The position numbers and the translations under genes were made by a program. From Pseudomonas mandelii (lineage in GTDB: Bacteria > Pseudomonadota > Gammaproteobacteria > Pseudomonadales > Pseudomonadaceae), in assembly GCF_006438925.1 (NCBI RefSeq), contig NZ_RCZA01000016.1, forward strand, positions 61,657 to 125,656: a stretch of DNA of 64,000 nt, given 5' to 3'. Under the pieces are notes generated by a model, which saw nothing but the letters and a program-made list of their open reading frames with translations, did no database searches and was not told the DNA's origin. Numbering within the stretch: position 1 is the first letter of the stretch; each line of letters begins with the position of its first letter. This document shows positions 44,441 to 51,864 of the stretch, in pieces.

Positions 44441-45124
44441 ATGCACGTACTGGTTTGCGAAGACGACGAGTTGATCGCCAGCGGCATTGTCGCCGGCCTG
44501 ACCGCACAGGGCCTGACGGTGGAGCACGTCGCCACCGCGTCGGCTGCCCGGGCAATGCTCAAAGTGGCTGAGTTCGACGTGATGGTGCTCGACCTGGGCT
44601 TGCCCGATGAAGACGGCCTGAAGCTGTTACAGCAGTTGCGACACAGCGGTCTGGAAATCCCGGTGCTGATCCTCACCGCCCGGGATTCAGTCACCGACCG
44701 CGTCGACGGCTTGCAAGCCGGCGCTGACGATTACTTGCTCAAGCCTTTCGACCTGCGCGAACTGGCCGCGCGCCTGCACACCCTGCTGCGACGGGTGGCG
44801 GGGCGCAGCGTCAACCTGATCGAGCACGGCCGTCTGACTTACGACCCGAGCAGCCGTGAAACCATGCTTGGCGGCCAGCCGGTGGACCTTTCCCGTCGTG
44901 AACAGTCGCTGTTGCAGGCCTTGCTGCATAACCGGGGCCGGGTGTTGTCGACCGAGCAACTGAAAGACAGCGTTTATGGTTTTAACGATGAGCTGGAAAG
45001 CAACGCTCTCAATGTGCATATCCATCACCTGCGGCGCAAACTCGGCAATGGCATTGTCGAGACGGTGCGCGGCCTGGGCTATCGCCTGGGGCCGGCCGAA
45101 GGCGCAGAGGAATTGAAAAAGTGA
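44441..45124 (+). CDS. dsbR: OmpR-family response regulator DsbR
   Basis: A 227-residue regulator with receiver (CEDDELIASG, phospho-Asp in VMVLDLGLPDEDG near residue 51, LLKPFDL) and a winged-helix C-terminus (LNVHIHHLRRKLGNGIVETV). It is divergent from dsbD and followed by its kinase. By synteny it matches P. aeruginosa PA2479 (DsbR), which activates the dsb operon in response to copper. The start at 44441 begins MHVLVCEDD. Confidence 0.85.
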   Translation: MHVLVCEDDELIASGIVAGLTAQGLTVEHVATASAARAMLKVAEFDVMVLDLGLPDEDGLKLLQQLRHSGLEIPVLILTARDSVTDRVDGLQAGADDYLLKPFDLRELAARLHTLLRRVAGRSVNLIEHGRLTYDPSSRETMLGGQPVDLSRREQSLLQALLHNRGRVLSTEQLKDSVYGFNDELESNALNVHIHHLRRKLGNGIVETVRGLGYRLGPAEGAEELKK

Positions 45125-46446
45125 TGAGCCTGCGTTTGCGCCTGAGCCTGACACTCGGCGCCGCTTTTGCGCTGATCTGGGCGTTGGCGGCGGCCTGGAT
45201 GCTCAGCGATTTGCGCAACCAGATGATGTTTTCCCTCGACCAGCGGCTGGTGGCGTCGGCGCGGATGGTCGCCGGCCTGATGGAGCAGTTGCCGGCATTG
45301 CCGAGCAAGGGCGAGGGCACCCATTTCAGCGCTGAACAACTGAATGTCCCCGGTGGCATGGCCTGTCAGGTCAGTTCGCTACGTGGCGAAATCCTCGCCC
45401 GCAGTCACACCGATCCGCAACAAACCCTCGAAGCCGAGAAGATGGGCTTTCACGACCAGATGATCGACGGCGCGCCGTGGCGCAGTTTCACCCTGGCCCG
45501 CGGCGATCTGCGCATCACCACCGCTGATCGGCAGATCGAGCGTGAGGCGCTAAACATGTCGATCCTGCTGGCTGCTTCGGTGCCGGTGGGCGTGGCCTTG
45601 CTCGGCTGCCTGTGCCTGCTTTGGCTAGGGATCGGCCAGGGGCTGGCGCCGCTGAATCGCATGCGCGATGCTTTGATGCGCCGCAGCGCCGATTCTCTCG
45701 AACCCTTGCAAATCCAGCCGCTGCCCAGCGAGCTGCAACCGTTGCTGGACACCCAGAATCAGTTGTTCCAGCGCATCGGCAAGACCATCGAAAGGGAACG
45801 CCGTCTGACCGGTGACGCTGCCCATGAATTGCGCAGCCCACTAACAGCGATCAAGACCCACCTGCAAGTGGCGCGCATGACCGACGGCGCGGCCCGGGAT
45901 CAATCCCTGGCCCGGGCCGAAGAGGGCGCCGATCGCCTGCACCGGACCCTTGAGCAATTGCTGTTGCTTGCGAGGGTCGAGGGCAGTCTGTCGTTCGATG
46001 ATGGTGTGCAATGCAGCGCCGAGCAGGTGGCGAAACTGGCGATTCAGGACGCTGCCAGCGGTGATCGTCAGCGGATCAAATTTCAGATGCCGCCGAAAAT
46101 CTCCCACGCCCCAGTGCAAATGCCCGCGGTGCTGTCGATTGCCGCGCTGCGCAACCTGCTGGACAACGCGCTGCGGCATACCCCGGGCGACGGCGCGGTG
46201 GAGTTGAGCCTGCAAACCACCGGCAACCGCGTGCAGTTTGTGGTTCGCGACCACGGGCCCGGCATTGCCGAGGACGACCTGCAACATTTGACCCAACGCT
46301 TCTGGCGTAACGGCCAGAGCACTGGCTGCGGTCTGGGCCTGGCGATTGTCCAGGCGATTGTCCAGCGTTGCGGCTGTACGTTGCATTTCGACAGTCGGCC
46401 GGATGGGTTGCGAGTCGAACTGACCATGCCGTTGCAACCCATCTAA
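45124..46446 (+). CDS. dsbS: sensor histidine kinase DsbS
   Basis: A 440-residue classical kinase: membrane helices at about 8-28 and 144-165, a short periplasmic loop, HAMP-like linker, HisKA with the phospho-His in GDAAHELRSPLTAIKTH, HATPase with RNLLDNALRH and GCGLGLAIVQAI. The ATG at 45124 overlaps the dsbR stop; a GTG at 45121 adds one residue. The periplasmic loop has a single Cys81 (82 from the GTG). This corresponds to the Cu(I)-sensing Cys82 I recall for P. aeruginosa DsbS. Confidence 0.84.
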   Translation: MSLRLRLSLTLGAAFALIWALAAAWMLSDLRNQMMFSLDQRLVASARMVAGLMEQLPALPSKGEGTHFSAEQLNVPGGMACQVSSLRGEILARSHTDPQQTLEAEKMGFHDQMIDGAPWRSFTLARGDLRITTADRQIEREALNMSILLAASVPVGVALLGCLCLLWLGIGQGLAPLNRMRDALMRRSADSLEPLQIQPLPSELQPLLDTQNQLFQRIGKTIERERRLTGDAAHELRSPLTAIKTHLQVARMTDGAARDQSLARAEEGADRLHRTLEQLLLLARVEGSLSFDDGVQCSAEQVAKLAIQDAASGDRQRIKFQMPPKISHAPVQMPAVLSIAALRNLLDNALRHTPGDGAVELSLQTTGNRVQFVVRDHGPGIAEDDLQHLTQRFWRNGQSTGCGLGLAIVQAIVQRCGCTLHFDSRPDGLRVELTMPLQPI

Positions 46447-46462
46447 CAACCACAAAAATCCC

Positions 46463-46554
46463 CCTGTGGGAGCGAGCCTGCTCGCGAAAGCGATCTGTCA
46501 GTCACATCAATGCTGGATGTGCTGCCGCCTTCGCGAGCAGGCTCGCTCCCACAT
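46463..46554. repeat. REP pair (REPIN)
   Basis: CCTGTGGGAGCGAGCCTGCT followed by CGCGAAAGCG, and the inverted CGCCTTCGCGAGCAGGCTCG followed by CTCCCACA, form a doublet of the canonical type between dsbS and the GNAT gene. Confidence 0.9.
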
Positions 46555-46661
46555 TAGCTCTGTGTTGCACACTAAATGTAACGTCTCTCCAATAGCCACC
46601 CACTCGCCACAGCGCTATCGTCCCCGGCAGCTTTGACTCAATGGATTGAGGTAACAGCGCC

Positions 46662-47147
46662 ATGGATGCACCCCTACACATTTGCAAGGCAACCCCCGCC
46701 GACGCCGGCATCATCAGCCGGATCGTCGAGCGATCCATCCGTGTGGGTTGCGCGCTCGACCATCGCAACGATCCGCTAACCGTCGCCACCTGGACCCACA
46801 ACAAGACCATCGAACACGTGCAGCCCTGGCTGACCGACCCACGGTTTTACCTGAACATTGCCCTGTTGCAGGACAAACCGGTCGGCGTCGCGATGGCGGC
46901 GATCAGCGGCAAAGTCGCGTTTTGTTACGTGCAACCGGAATGGTTTCGACGCGGGGCCGGGCAAGCGCTGGTGCACGACCTCGAAGGCTGGTTGACCGAT
47001 CAGGGTTTGCGCCAGGCACGACTCAACAGCACCCGCACCAGCGAAGCGTTTTACCGTCATCTGGGTTACCAGCCTTGCGCTGAAACCTTCACGGTGGCGG
47101 GGCTCCACGCCATTCCCATGCACAAAGCACTGACACCCCCTTCGTAG
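46662..47147 (+). CDS. GNAT-family N-acetyltransferase
   Basis: A 161-residue acetyltransferase fold: acetyl-CoA-binding region QPEWFRRGAGQALVHDLEGW and the C-terminal SEAFYRHLGYQP motif. The acceptor substrate is unknown. It is a single gene between a REP pair and a terminator. Confidence 0.85.
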   Translation: MDAPLHICKATPADAGIISRIVERSIRVGCALDHRNDPLTVATWTHNKTIEHVQPWLTDPRFYLNIALLQDKPVGVAMAAISGKVAFCYVQPEWFRRGAGQALVHDLEGWLTDQGLRQARLNSTRTSEAFYRHLGYQPCAETFTVAGLHAIPMHKALTPPS

Positions 47148-47209
47148 AAAGCTGATCGAGGGTCTAAATCCTCGGCGTCCTGCTCACTGAGTCACCGCGC
47201 AAAAAGAAA

Positions 47210-47240
47210 CCCGCTGAACCAGTAAGGTCAGCGGGCTTTT
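47210..47240 (+). terminator. intrinsic terminator after the GNAT gene
   Basis: CCCGCTGA (47210-47217) pairs with TCAGCGGG (47228-47235), with flanking ACC/GGT pairs, and is followed by CTTTTT. Confidence 0.88.
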
Positions 47241-47269
47241 TCATATCTGGAATGGGTGTTGTTTGTGAG

Positions 47270-47300
47270 GCCGCCTTCGCGAGCAAGCCCGCTCCCACAG
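47270..47300. repeat. REP element with a truncated partner
   Basis: CCGCCTTCGCGAGCAAGCCC followed by GCTCCCACAG is a REP copy. A remnant CCTGTGGGAACTATC at 47343-47357 looks like the truncated inverted partner. Confidence 0.75.
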
Positions 47301-47363
47301 TGGATCGGTGTTGAACATTAATTCTGTGTACACAGCCGATCCCCTGTGGGAACTATCATTGGG

Positions 47364-47822
47364 TCAACCCTGGCTGAACATCTCCTTCGCTCGCTGTTCA
47401 ATCTGTTGCTGAGTCAGATCTTCCTTGCGCGTGGCCAGAAACCACAGATGTCCATAGGGATCCTTCAAGGTTCCCGAGCGGTCGCCATAAAACTGATCCT
47501 TGACCTCGGACACCACCGTGCCGCCAGCCGCAATCGCCTGTTTATAAGACTTGTCCACATCGTTCACATACAGGTGCAGGCCCACGGACGGCGACGTGTC
47601 CGGATTGCTCAATGGACCCTGATCGCACGGCGTGCCAAGCATGATCGGGCAATCGCCGATGCGCAGTTCGGCGTGGCCGATGCCGCCATCGGGCATGGAC
47701 AGGCGCATGACTTCGGTGGCGCCAAAGGCTTTCTTGTAGAACTCGATGGCTTCGGCCGCTTTTTGAATGCCCAGATACGGGGTGATGCTGTGATAACCCT
47801 CGGGAATAGGTTTGACGCTCAT
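47364..47822 (-). CDS. VOC-family protein, PhnB/glyoxalase-like
   Basis: A 152-residue protein of the vicinal-oxygen-chelate fold: SITPYLGIQKAAEAIEFYKK at the start and the C-terminal GTLKDPYGHLWFLATR typical of PhnB-like (3-demethylubiquinone methyltransferase/glyoxalase-like) proteins. The function is not assignable. It stands alone. Confidence 0.85.
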   Translation of the reverse strand: MSVKPIPEGYHSITPYLGIQKAAEAIEFYKKAFGATEVMRLSMPDGGIGHAELRIGDCPIMLGTPCDQGPLSNPDTSPSVGLHLYVNDVDKSYKQAIAAGGTVVSEVKDQFYGDRSGTLKDPYGHLWFLATRKEDLTQQQIEQRAKEMFSQG

Positions 47823-48138
47823 GATGGTTCTCCCTGATTTTTTTGTAGATGGAAGATTTCACTTCGCCGCTTTTCAGCAGGATCATCAAGTGTAGGTGCT
47901 GCCAAAAATGGCGATGTCTTGATTTTGATCCTCGGCACTCACCAAGTTCACAAAAAAGATCACTGCCCGAGGCTGCATCACCACTGTTCAGCCATCAACA
48001 GCGAAGCAGCAGATTGCTCCGGTTGCTCATGAAAAAAACCTCTGAGCTGCCCAGTACTCCCCCCGAAAACATTGGCTCGGATGGTCAGGCACAGAAGCAG
48101 CAATGCCCTCTGGTAAACATGGGTGCCGAGAGACTTGT
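47823..48138. other. non-coding stretch upstream of the fragment
   Basis: About 316 bp with no convincing gene. One open frame across it has no ribosome site and no recognisable sequence, and no repeats stand out. Confidence 0.4.
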
Positions 48139-48432
48139 ATGCCTGAATCTGCCGTTTATCCGATCAACCCACCGGCCGCCCATCGGATCGCCAACGAAGC
48201 CGAAGCCATGCGCGTCGCTGAATGCATTGCCACGGTGTTGCTGGAACGAGACGCCGAACGCGACCGCACCCGCCCACTGGCCAAGGCATTGAATTCCGGT
48301 GAGGTTCGGCAGTTCATCCTGACTCGCTACAAAGGGCAGATTGCGCCGGGGGTTCTAAAACCTCATCGACTGACAAGCCGCCTTCGTCGGAACGCCGCCC
48401 GGAGCCGGCTCGCTCACACATTGGTTCTGTGA
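48139..48432 (+). pseudogene. remnant resembling the N-terminus of a SfnB-type acyl-CoA dehydrogenase
   Basis: The frame from an ATG at 48139 begins MPESAVYPINPPAAHRIANE and continues through a helix with AERDRTR. By eye this resembles the N-terminal helix of SfnB/DszC-like flavoproteins (RIxxEAEAxxVA...ERDR). After about 55 residues the similarity stops, and the frame runs into the REP pair at 48378. It is most likely a gene remnant cut short by deletion or REP insertion. It could also be a short real protein. An msuC gene of the same superfamily lies 2.1 kb away. Confidence 0.35.
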
Positions 48433-48476
48433 ACGCCACAGTTCAAATGTGGGAGCGAGCCTGCTCGCGAAAGTCG
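48378..48476. repeat. REP pair (REPIN) with variant arm
   Basis: CCGCCTTCGTCGGAACGCCG followed by CCCGGAGCCGGCTCGCTC is the inverted variant arm, and TGTGGGAGCGAGCCTGCTCG followed by CGAAAGTCGCG the canonical arm. The variant carries the same GGAACGCCGCCCGG block as the copies at 26940 and 31011. Confidence 0.85.
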
Positions 48477-48481
48477 CGCCA

Positions 48482-48949
48482 CTATTTCGGCTCAGCCTTC
48501 GATTCAAGGAGCTGCGCCCCCGGCCCTCGCTCCCCGAGCACATCGCCAAAGTTGCGCAACGGACACGCCTCCATCGACAGACACCCACAGCCAATGCAGC
48601 CATTGAGCCGATCCCGCAGCAAGGTCAGTTGATTGATCCGCTCATCCAGATCCCGACTCCACTGCGCCGACAACACCTTCCAGTCCGCCGCCGTCGGGGC
48701 GCGGTTATCCGGCAGGGACTTGAGCGCCTCGCCAATCTCCACCAACGGAATGCCCAATCGCTGAGCCACTTTGATCAACGCCACCCGTCGCAACACTTCC
48801 CGTGGATAACGCCGCTGGTTGCCTTGGTTGCGATTACTGTTGATCAAGCCCTTGGATTCGTAAAAGTGCAGTGCGGTGACCGCGACGCCGCTGCGCGCAG
48901 CCACTTGGCCGACGGTGAGTTCTTTATGCAGATTTTCCGAGGTGATCAT
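48482..48949 (-). CDS. soxR: redox-sensing transcriptional activator SoxR
   Basis: A 155-residue MerR-family regulator: N-terminal HTH (LTVGQVAARSGVAVTALHFY), dimerisation helix and the [2Fe-2S] cysteine cluster CIGCGCLSMEAC. It responds to redox-cycling compounds; in pseudomonads these are mainly phenazines and other small molecules, and its targets are efflux and modifying enzymes rather than soxS. It is divergent from the monooxygenase gene at 49045, with a SoxR box between them. Confidence 0.94.
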   Translation of the reverse strand: MITSENLHKELTVGQVAARSGVAVTALHFYESKGLINSNRNQGNQRRYPREVLRRVALIKVAQRLGIPLVEIGEALKSLPDNRAPTAADWKVLSAQWSRDLDERINQLTLLRDRLNGCIGCGCLSMEACPLRNFGDVLGERGPGAQLLESKAEPK

Positions 48950-48963
48950 TTAAAAAATGCCTC

Positions 48964-48994
48964 TTGACCTCAAGTTAACTCGAGGTTTTACCCT
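48964..48994 (+). promoter_or_regulatory. SoxR-controlled promoter (SoxR box with 19-bp spacer)
   Basis: The inverted repeat ACCTCAAGTTAACTCGAGGT (48967-48986) has a single mismatched pair. It lies between TTGACC (48964-48969) and TACCCT (48989-48994), a 19-bp spacer typical of MerR-family-activated promoters. It points toward the gene at 49045. Confidence 0.88.
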
Positions 48995-49044
48995 GCAGGC
49001 CTTCGGATCGCAAGATCCGGCTTACAAGTCAGTGGGGACTCTTC

Positions 49045-49410
49045 ATGCACGCGTCAGAGAAAAATCGCAGCTTCACCCAATTGATCGAATTCGAGATCGA
49101 ACCCCATCAACAGCCCGCACTGGTGTCGGCACTGTCGAAACAGACCGAGCGTCTGGCCCAGGACTTCACAGGTTTTTTGAGTGCCAGCATCCAGGTCAGC
49201 GACGATGGCCGGCGAGTGCTCAACTACCTGCAATGGCAAACACGCGAGGCGGGAGAGGCCGCGTTTCAAAGCTTTGAAAGCGGCGAGCAGGATTTCTGGC
49301 AGCTGATCCGCGCTCACCAGGCGAAAACCGTGACCTTCGGCTCGTTCCAGGTGCTGCATAGCCTGGAACGCAGCCACGACAACGCGCTGCACTGCAATCT
49401 GGTGGGTTAG
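49045..49410 (+). CDS. antibiotic biosynthesis monooxygenase (ABM) domain protein, SoxR target
   Basis: A 121-residue dimeric ferredoxin-like ABM fold (TQLIEFEIEP, VLNYLQWQTREAGEAAFQSF). Its promoter has a SoxR box, and it is divergent from soxR, the same arrangement as PA2273/PA2274 in P. aeruginosa. It may modify or detoxify a quinone- or phenazine-like compound; that role is inferred. Its end overlaps the convergent sfnR-like gene by 4 bp. Confidence 0.82.
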   Translation: MHASEKNRSFTQLIEFEIEPHQQPALVSALSKQTERLAQDFTGFLSASIQVSDDGRRVLNYLQWQTREAGEAAFQSFESGEQDFWQLIRAHQAKTVTFGSFQVLHSLERSHDNALHCNLVG

Positions 49411-50510
49411 ATCGACAGCTGCATGACACGCTCGCCCTGAAGGTTTTCCGTGGGCCGGCGTTTGTTTACCGCCAGTTCGCCGATCTTGATCAGTCGCGTG
49501 CGCGTTACGTTGCGGCTCAAGCCCAGCAGTGCGGCGGTGTGCACCTGGTTGTAATGACTGAATCGATAGGCGGCTCGCAGCAACGCGTCTTCGACTTTCT
49601 CGTGCAGCGCCCCGGCCTGTTCTTCGAAGAGCTTTTGAAAGGCCCGATCGAGCAGGGTTTCCGGTGAATCGTCGACGTTGCTGCGGTAGTCGTCCTGACG
49701 CTCGATGCGCATGTTCGACAGGCGCAGGTCGTCGCGTTCGATCACGCCGTTGCGGCAGATCAGCAGGGTGTGGTGAATGACGTTTTCCAGTTCGCGGATG
49801 TTGCCCGGCCAACTGTAGCTGCGCAGTTTCAGTTCGGCCTCTTTGCTGATGGTGATGGTGCCGTAGCCGAGGCGCTGGCTGTAGGCTTCGACGAAGTGTC
49901 GGGTCAGCGGCAGGATGTCGCCGGGGCGGTCGCGCAGCGGGCTCAATTCCAGGCTGACCACGTCGAGACGGTAGTACAAATCCTCGCGGAAATGCCCGGC
50001 GTTGATGGCTTTCTCCAATTGCACGTTGGTCGCGGCCAGCACGCGCACATTGATGGGGATGCTCTTGCGCGAACCCAGTCGCACCACTTCGCGTTCCTGC
50101 AACACCCGCAACAACTTGACCTGAATCGCCATCGGTAAATCGCCGATTTCATCGAGGAACAACGTGCCGCCGTCGGCCTCCTCGAACCATCCGGCCTTGG
50201 CGCTCAGGGCACCCGTGAATGCACCTTTTTCATGGCCGAACAGCTCGGCCTCCACCAAAGATTCGGAGAACGCGCCGCAGTTCACCGCCACGAATGGCCG
50301 GTTACGTCGGGCGCTGAGGTTGTGGATATGTCGCGCCACCAGCTCCTTGCCGGTGCCGGTTTCGCCGATGATCAGCACGCTGGCTTCACTCGGTGCGACT
50401 TGTTGAATGTGGGCGAGCAAGGCCTGGGATTTCGGGTCTTCGAACACCTGCGCCGTGGCGCGGATCGAGGTAGCCAGGGCGGGCGAGGGCGGTAAGGTCA
50501 GCAGTTGCAT
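49407..50510 (-). CDS. sfnR: sigma-54-dependent regulator, SfnR-like
   Basis: A 367-residue enhancer-binding protein with an AAA+ domain (Walker A GETGTGKELVARHIH; GAFTGA loop for sigma-54 contact; LDEIGDLPMAIQVKLLRVLQ) and a C-terminal Fis-type HTH (TAALLGLSRNVTRTRLIKIG). There is no N-terminal receiver or GAF domain, as in SfnR. It should activate sigma-54 promoters for organosulfur use, for example the site at 53640-53655. It is the last gene of the msuEDC-sfnR cluster. Several paralogues exist in pseudomonads, so the exact orthologue is uncertain. Confidence 0.83.
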   Translation of the reverse strand: MQLLTLPPSPALATSIRATAQVFEDPKSQALLAHIQQVAPSEASVLIIGETGTGKELVARHIHNLSARRNRPFVAVNCGAFSESLVEAELFGHEKGAFTGALSAKAGWFEEADGGTLFLDEIGDLPMAIQVKLLRVLQEREVVRLGSRKSIPINVRVLAATNVQLEKAINAGHFREDLYYRLDVVSLELSPLRDRPGDILPLTRHFVEAYSQRLGYGTITISKEAELKLRSYSWPGNIRELENVIHHTLLICRNGVIERDDLRLSNMRIERQDDYRSNVDDSPETLLDRAFQKLFEEQAGALHEKVEDALLRAAYRFSHYNQVHTAALLGLSRNVTRTRLIKIGELAVNKRRPTENLQGERVMQLSI

Positions 50511-50533
50511 GGGCAGGCTCCATGAATAGAAGG

Positions 50534-51721
50534 CTATGAATAGAAAGTCGGAACCGGCAGGGACTGGTTGAGCGCCCAGTCACCCAGTTCATGGAGTTTG
50601 TAATCCACCGGGTCGTGCAGGGTTTGCGTGCGCAGATTGCGCCAATGGCGGTCCAGTCGCAGTGAGGCATGAGTTGAACGGGCGCCGGTCACTTCGAACA
50701 AGCGGCTACAGAGTTCCAGACCGTTGCGAGTGGCAGCGACCTTGGCCGTGGCGATGGCGTTAGCGAGGTGTCCACGTTCTTCGGCGCTGAGGTTCGGGCC
50801 TTTGGCCCAAGCCTTGTCGAGCAGCCCGGCAGCGCGCTCCACCAGCAGTCGAACACTTTCGAGGGCGACCCAGAATTCGCCGTAGTGGCCGAGTACATAA
50901 GGGTCTTGACGCACATCCTGAGTACTGGATTTGTGCCACGGACGGGTCTCGGTGAGGGTGTATTGCCGCGCTTCTTCGAAGGCACCTTCGGCGATGCCGA
51001 GAAACATGTGGGTGAAGGTCAGCTGGGCAATCAACGGCCGAAGGCAAGCGAATGGCGTACTTAGCGGACCCGGATCGAGCAGCAATTCCGACTCTTCGAC
51101 TCGCACTCGTTCGAACGTCGCGCTGCCGCTGTCGGTCTGGCGCTGGCCCATGTTGTTCCAGTCGTTGTGCAAGGTGATGCCGCTTCGACCGCTGGGAATC
51201 GCGGCGATCAACAGCTTGCCGCCAGCGCTTTCGTCGACGGCCGAGGCGATCAGCATTTGCGAATCGCTGGCGCCGGAGCAGAAGCTTTTCTTGCCGGAAA
51301 ACTCACGCCAGCCACCGAGGTTTTTCACCACGGTGCGGGTGTCCAGCGGGTTCAGGGCGTTGCCCCAGAACCAGTTCTTGCGCGCGGTCTGTTCGAACCA
51401 TGGCTGCCACTGCTCGGGCCGGGCGAACAGGCGCACGGTGGCAAGCATCAGGTGGTGGAAGCCGAAGACATGGGCAATCGAACTGTCGACCTTGGCGAAC
51501 TCGCGCACGATGGTCAGGGTGTCACTCCAGCTGGCGCCGTGGCCGCCGTACTGGGTGGGAATGCTCAGCGCGAGCAGACCGCTGTGGCGCAAGGCGTCGC
51601 GTTCGGCTTTGGGCGTACCGCCACGTTCATCGCGCTCGACAGCGGTCAGGGCAAACTCGGCAGCCAACAGACGGGCGGTTTGCAAGGGGGATATCAGGGC
51701 GCTTTGCGGTTTGGCAGTCAC
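50534..51721 (-). CDS. msuC: FMNH2-dependent methanesulfinate monooxygenase MsuC
   Basis: A 395-residue flavin monooxygenase of the acyl-CoA dehydrogenase/DszC/SfnB superfamily (LALSIPTQYGGHGASWSDTL, WFWGNALNPLDTR, ARSTHASLRLDRHWRNLRT). With msuD and msuE as neighbours it is best called MsuC, which oxidises methanesulfinate to methanesulfonate. The start is a GTG at 51721 with AGGA upstream. It is separated from msuD by a REP hairpin. Confidence 0.85.
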   Translation of the reverse strand: MTAKPQSALISPLQTARLLAAEFALTAVERDERGGTPKAERDALRHSGLLALSIPTQYGGHGASWSDTLTIVREFAKVDSSIAHVFGFHHLMLATVRLFARPEQWQPWFEQTARKNWFWGNALNPLDTRTVVKNLGGWREFSGKKSFCSGASDSQMLIASAVDESAGGKLLIAAIPSGRSGITLHNDWNNMGQRQTDSGSATFERVRVEESELLLDPGPLSTPFACLRPLIAQLTFTHMFLGIAEGAFEEARQYTLTETRPWHKSSTQDVRQDPYVLGHYGEFWVALESVRLLVERAAGLLDKAWAKGPNLSAEERGHLANAIATAKVAATRNGLELCSRLFEVTGARSTHASLRLDRHWRNLRTQTLHDPVDYKLHELGDWALNQSLPVPTFYS

Positions 51722-51749
51722 ACGGAATTTCCTATATGTCGATGGACCG

Positions 51750-51839
51750 CTGTAGGAGCTGCCGCAGGCTGCGATCTTTTGATCTTGATTTTTAACATCA
51801 AAAGATCGCAGCCTCGTTTCACTCGTCAGCTCCTACAGG
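51750..51839. repeat. REP inverted pair between msuD and msuC
   Basis: TGTAGGAGCTGCCGCAGGCT followed by GCGATCTTTTGAT, and ATCAAAAGATCGCAGCC followed by TCAGCTCCTACAG, form a long stem with partial mispairing. It is the same family as 40856-40930 but sits inside an operon, on the transcript between two co-directional genes. Confidence 0.88.
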
Positions 51840-51864
51840 GCCGGGGCGGATCCGGCGGGCAGGA

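Noticed and set aside
47849..48292. Open frame upstream of soxR
   Set aside because: Composition looks non-coding, there is no start signal, and it overlaps the more plausible remnant.
40856..51839. CRISPR array
   Set aside because: The repeats are inverted REP hairpins at unrelated intergenic sites, with no regular spacers.
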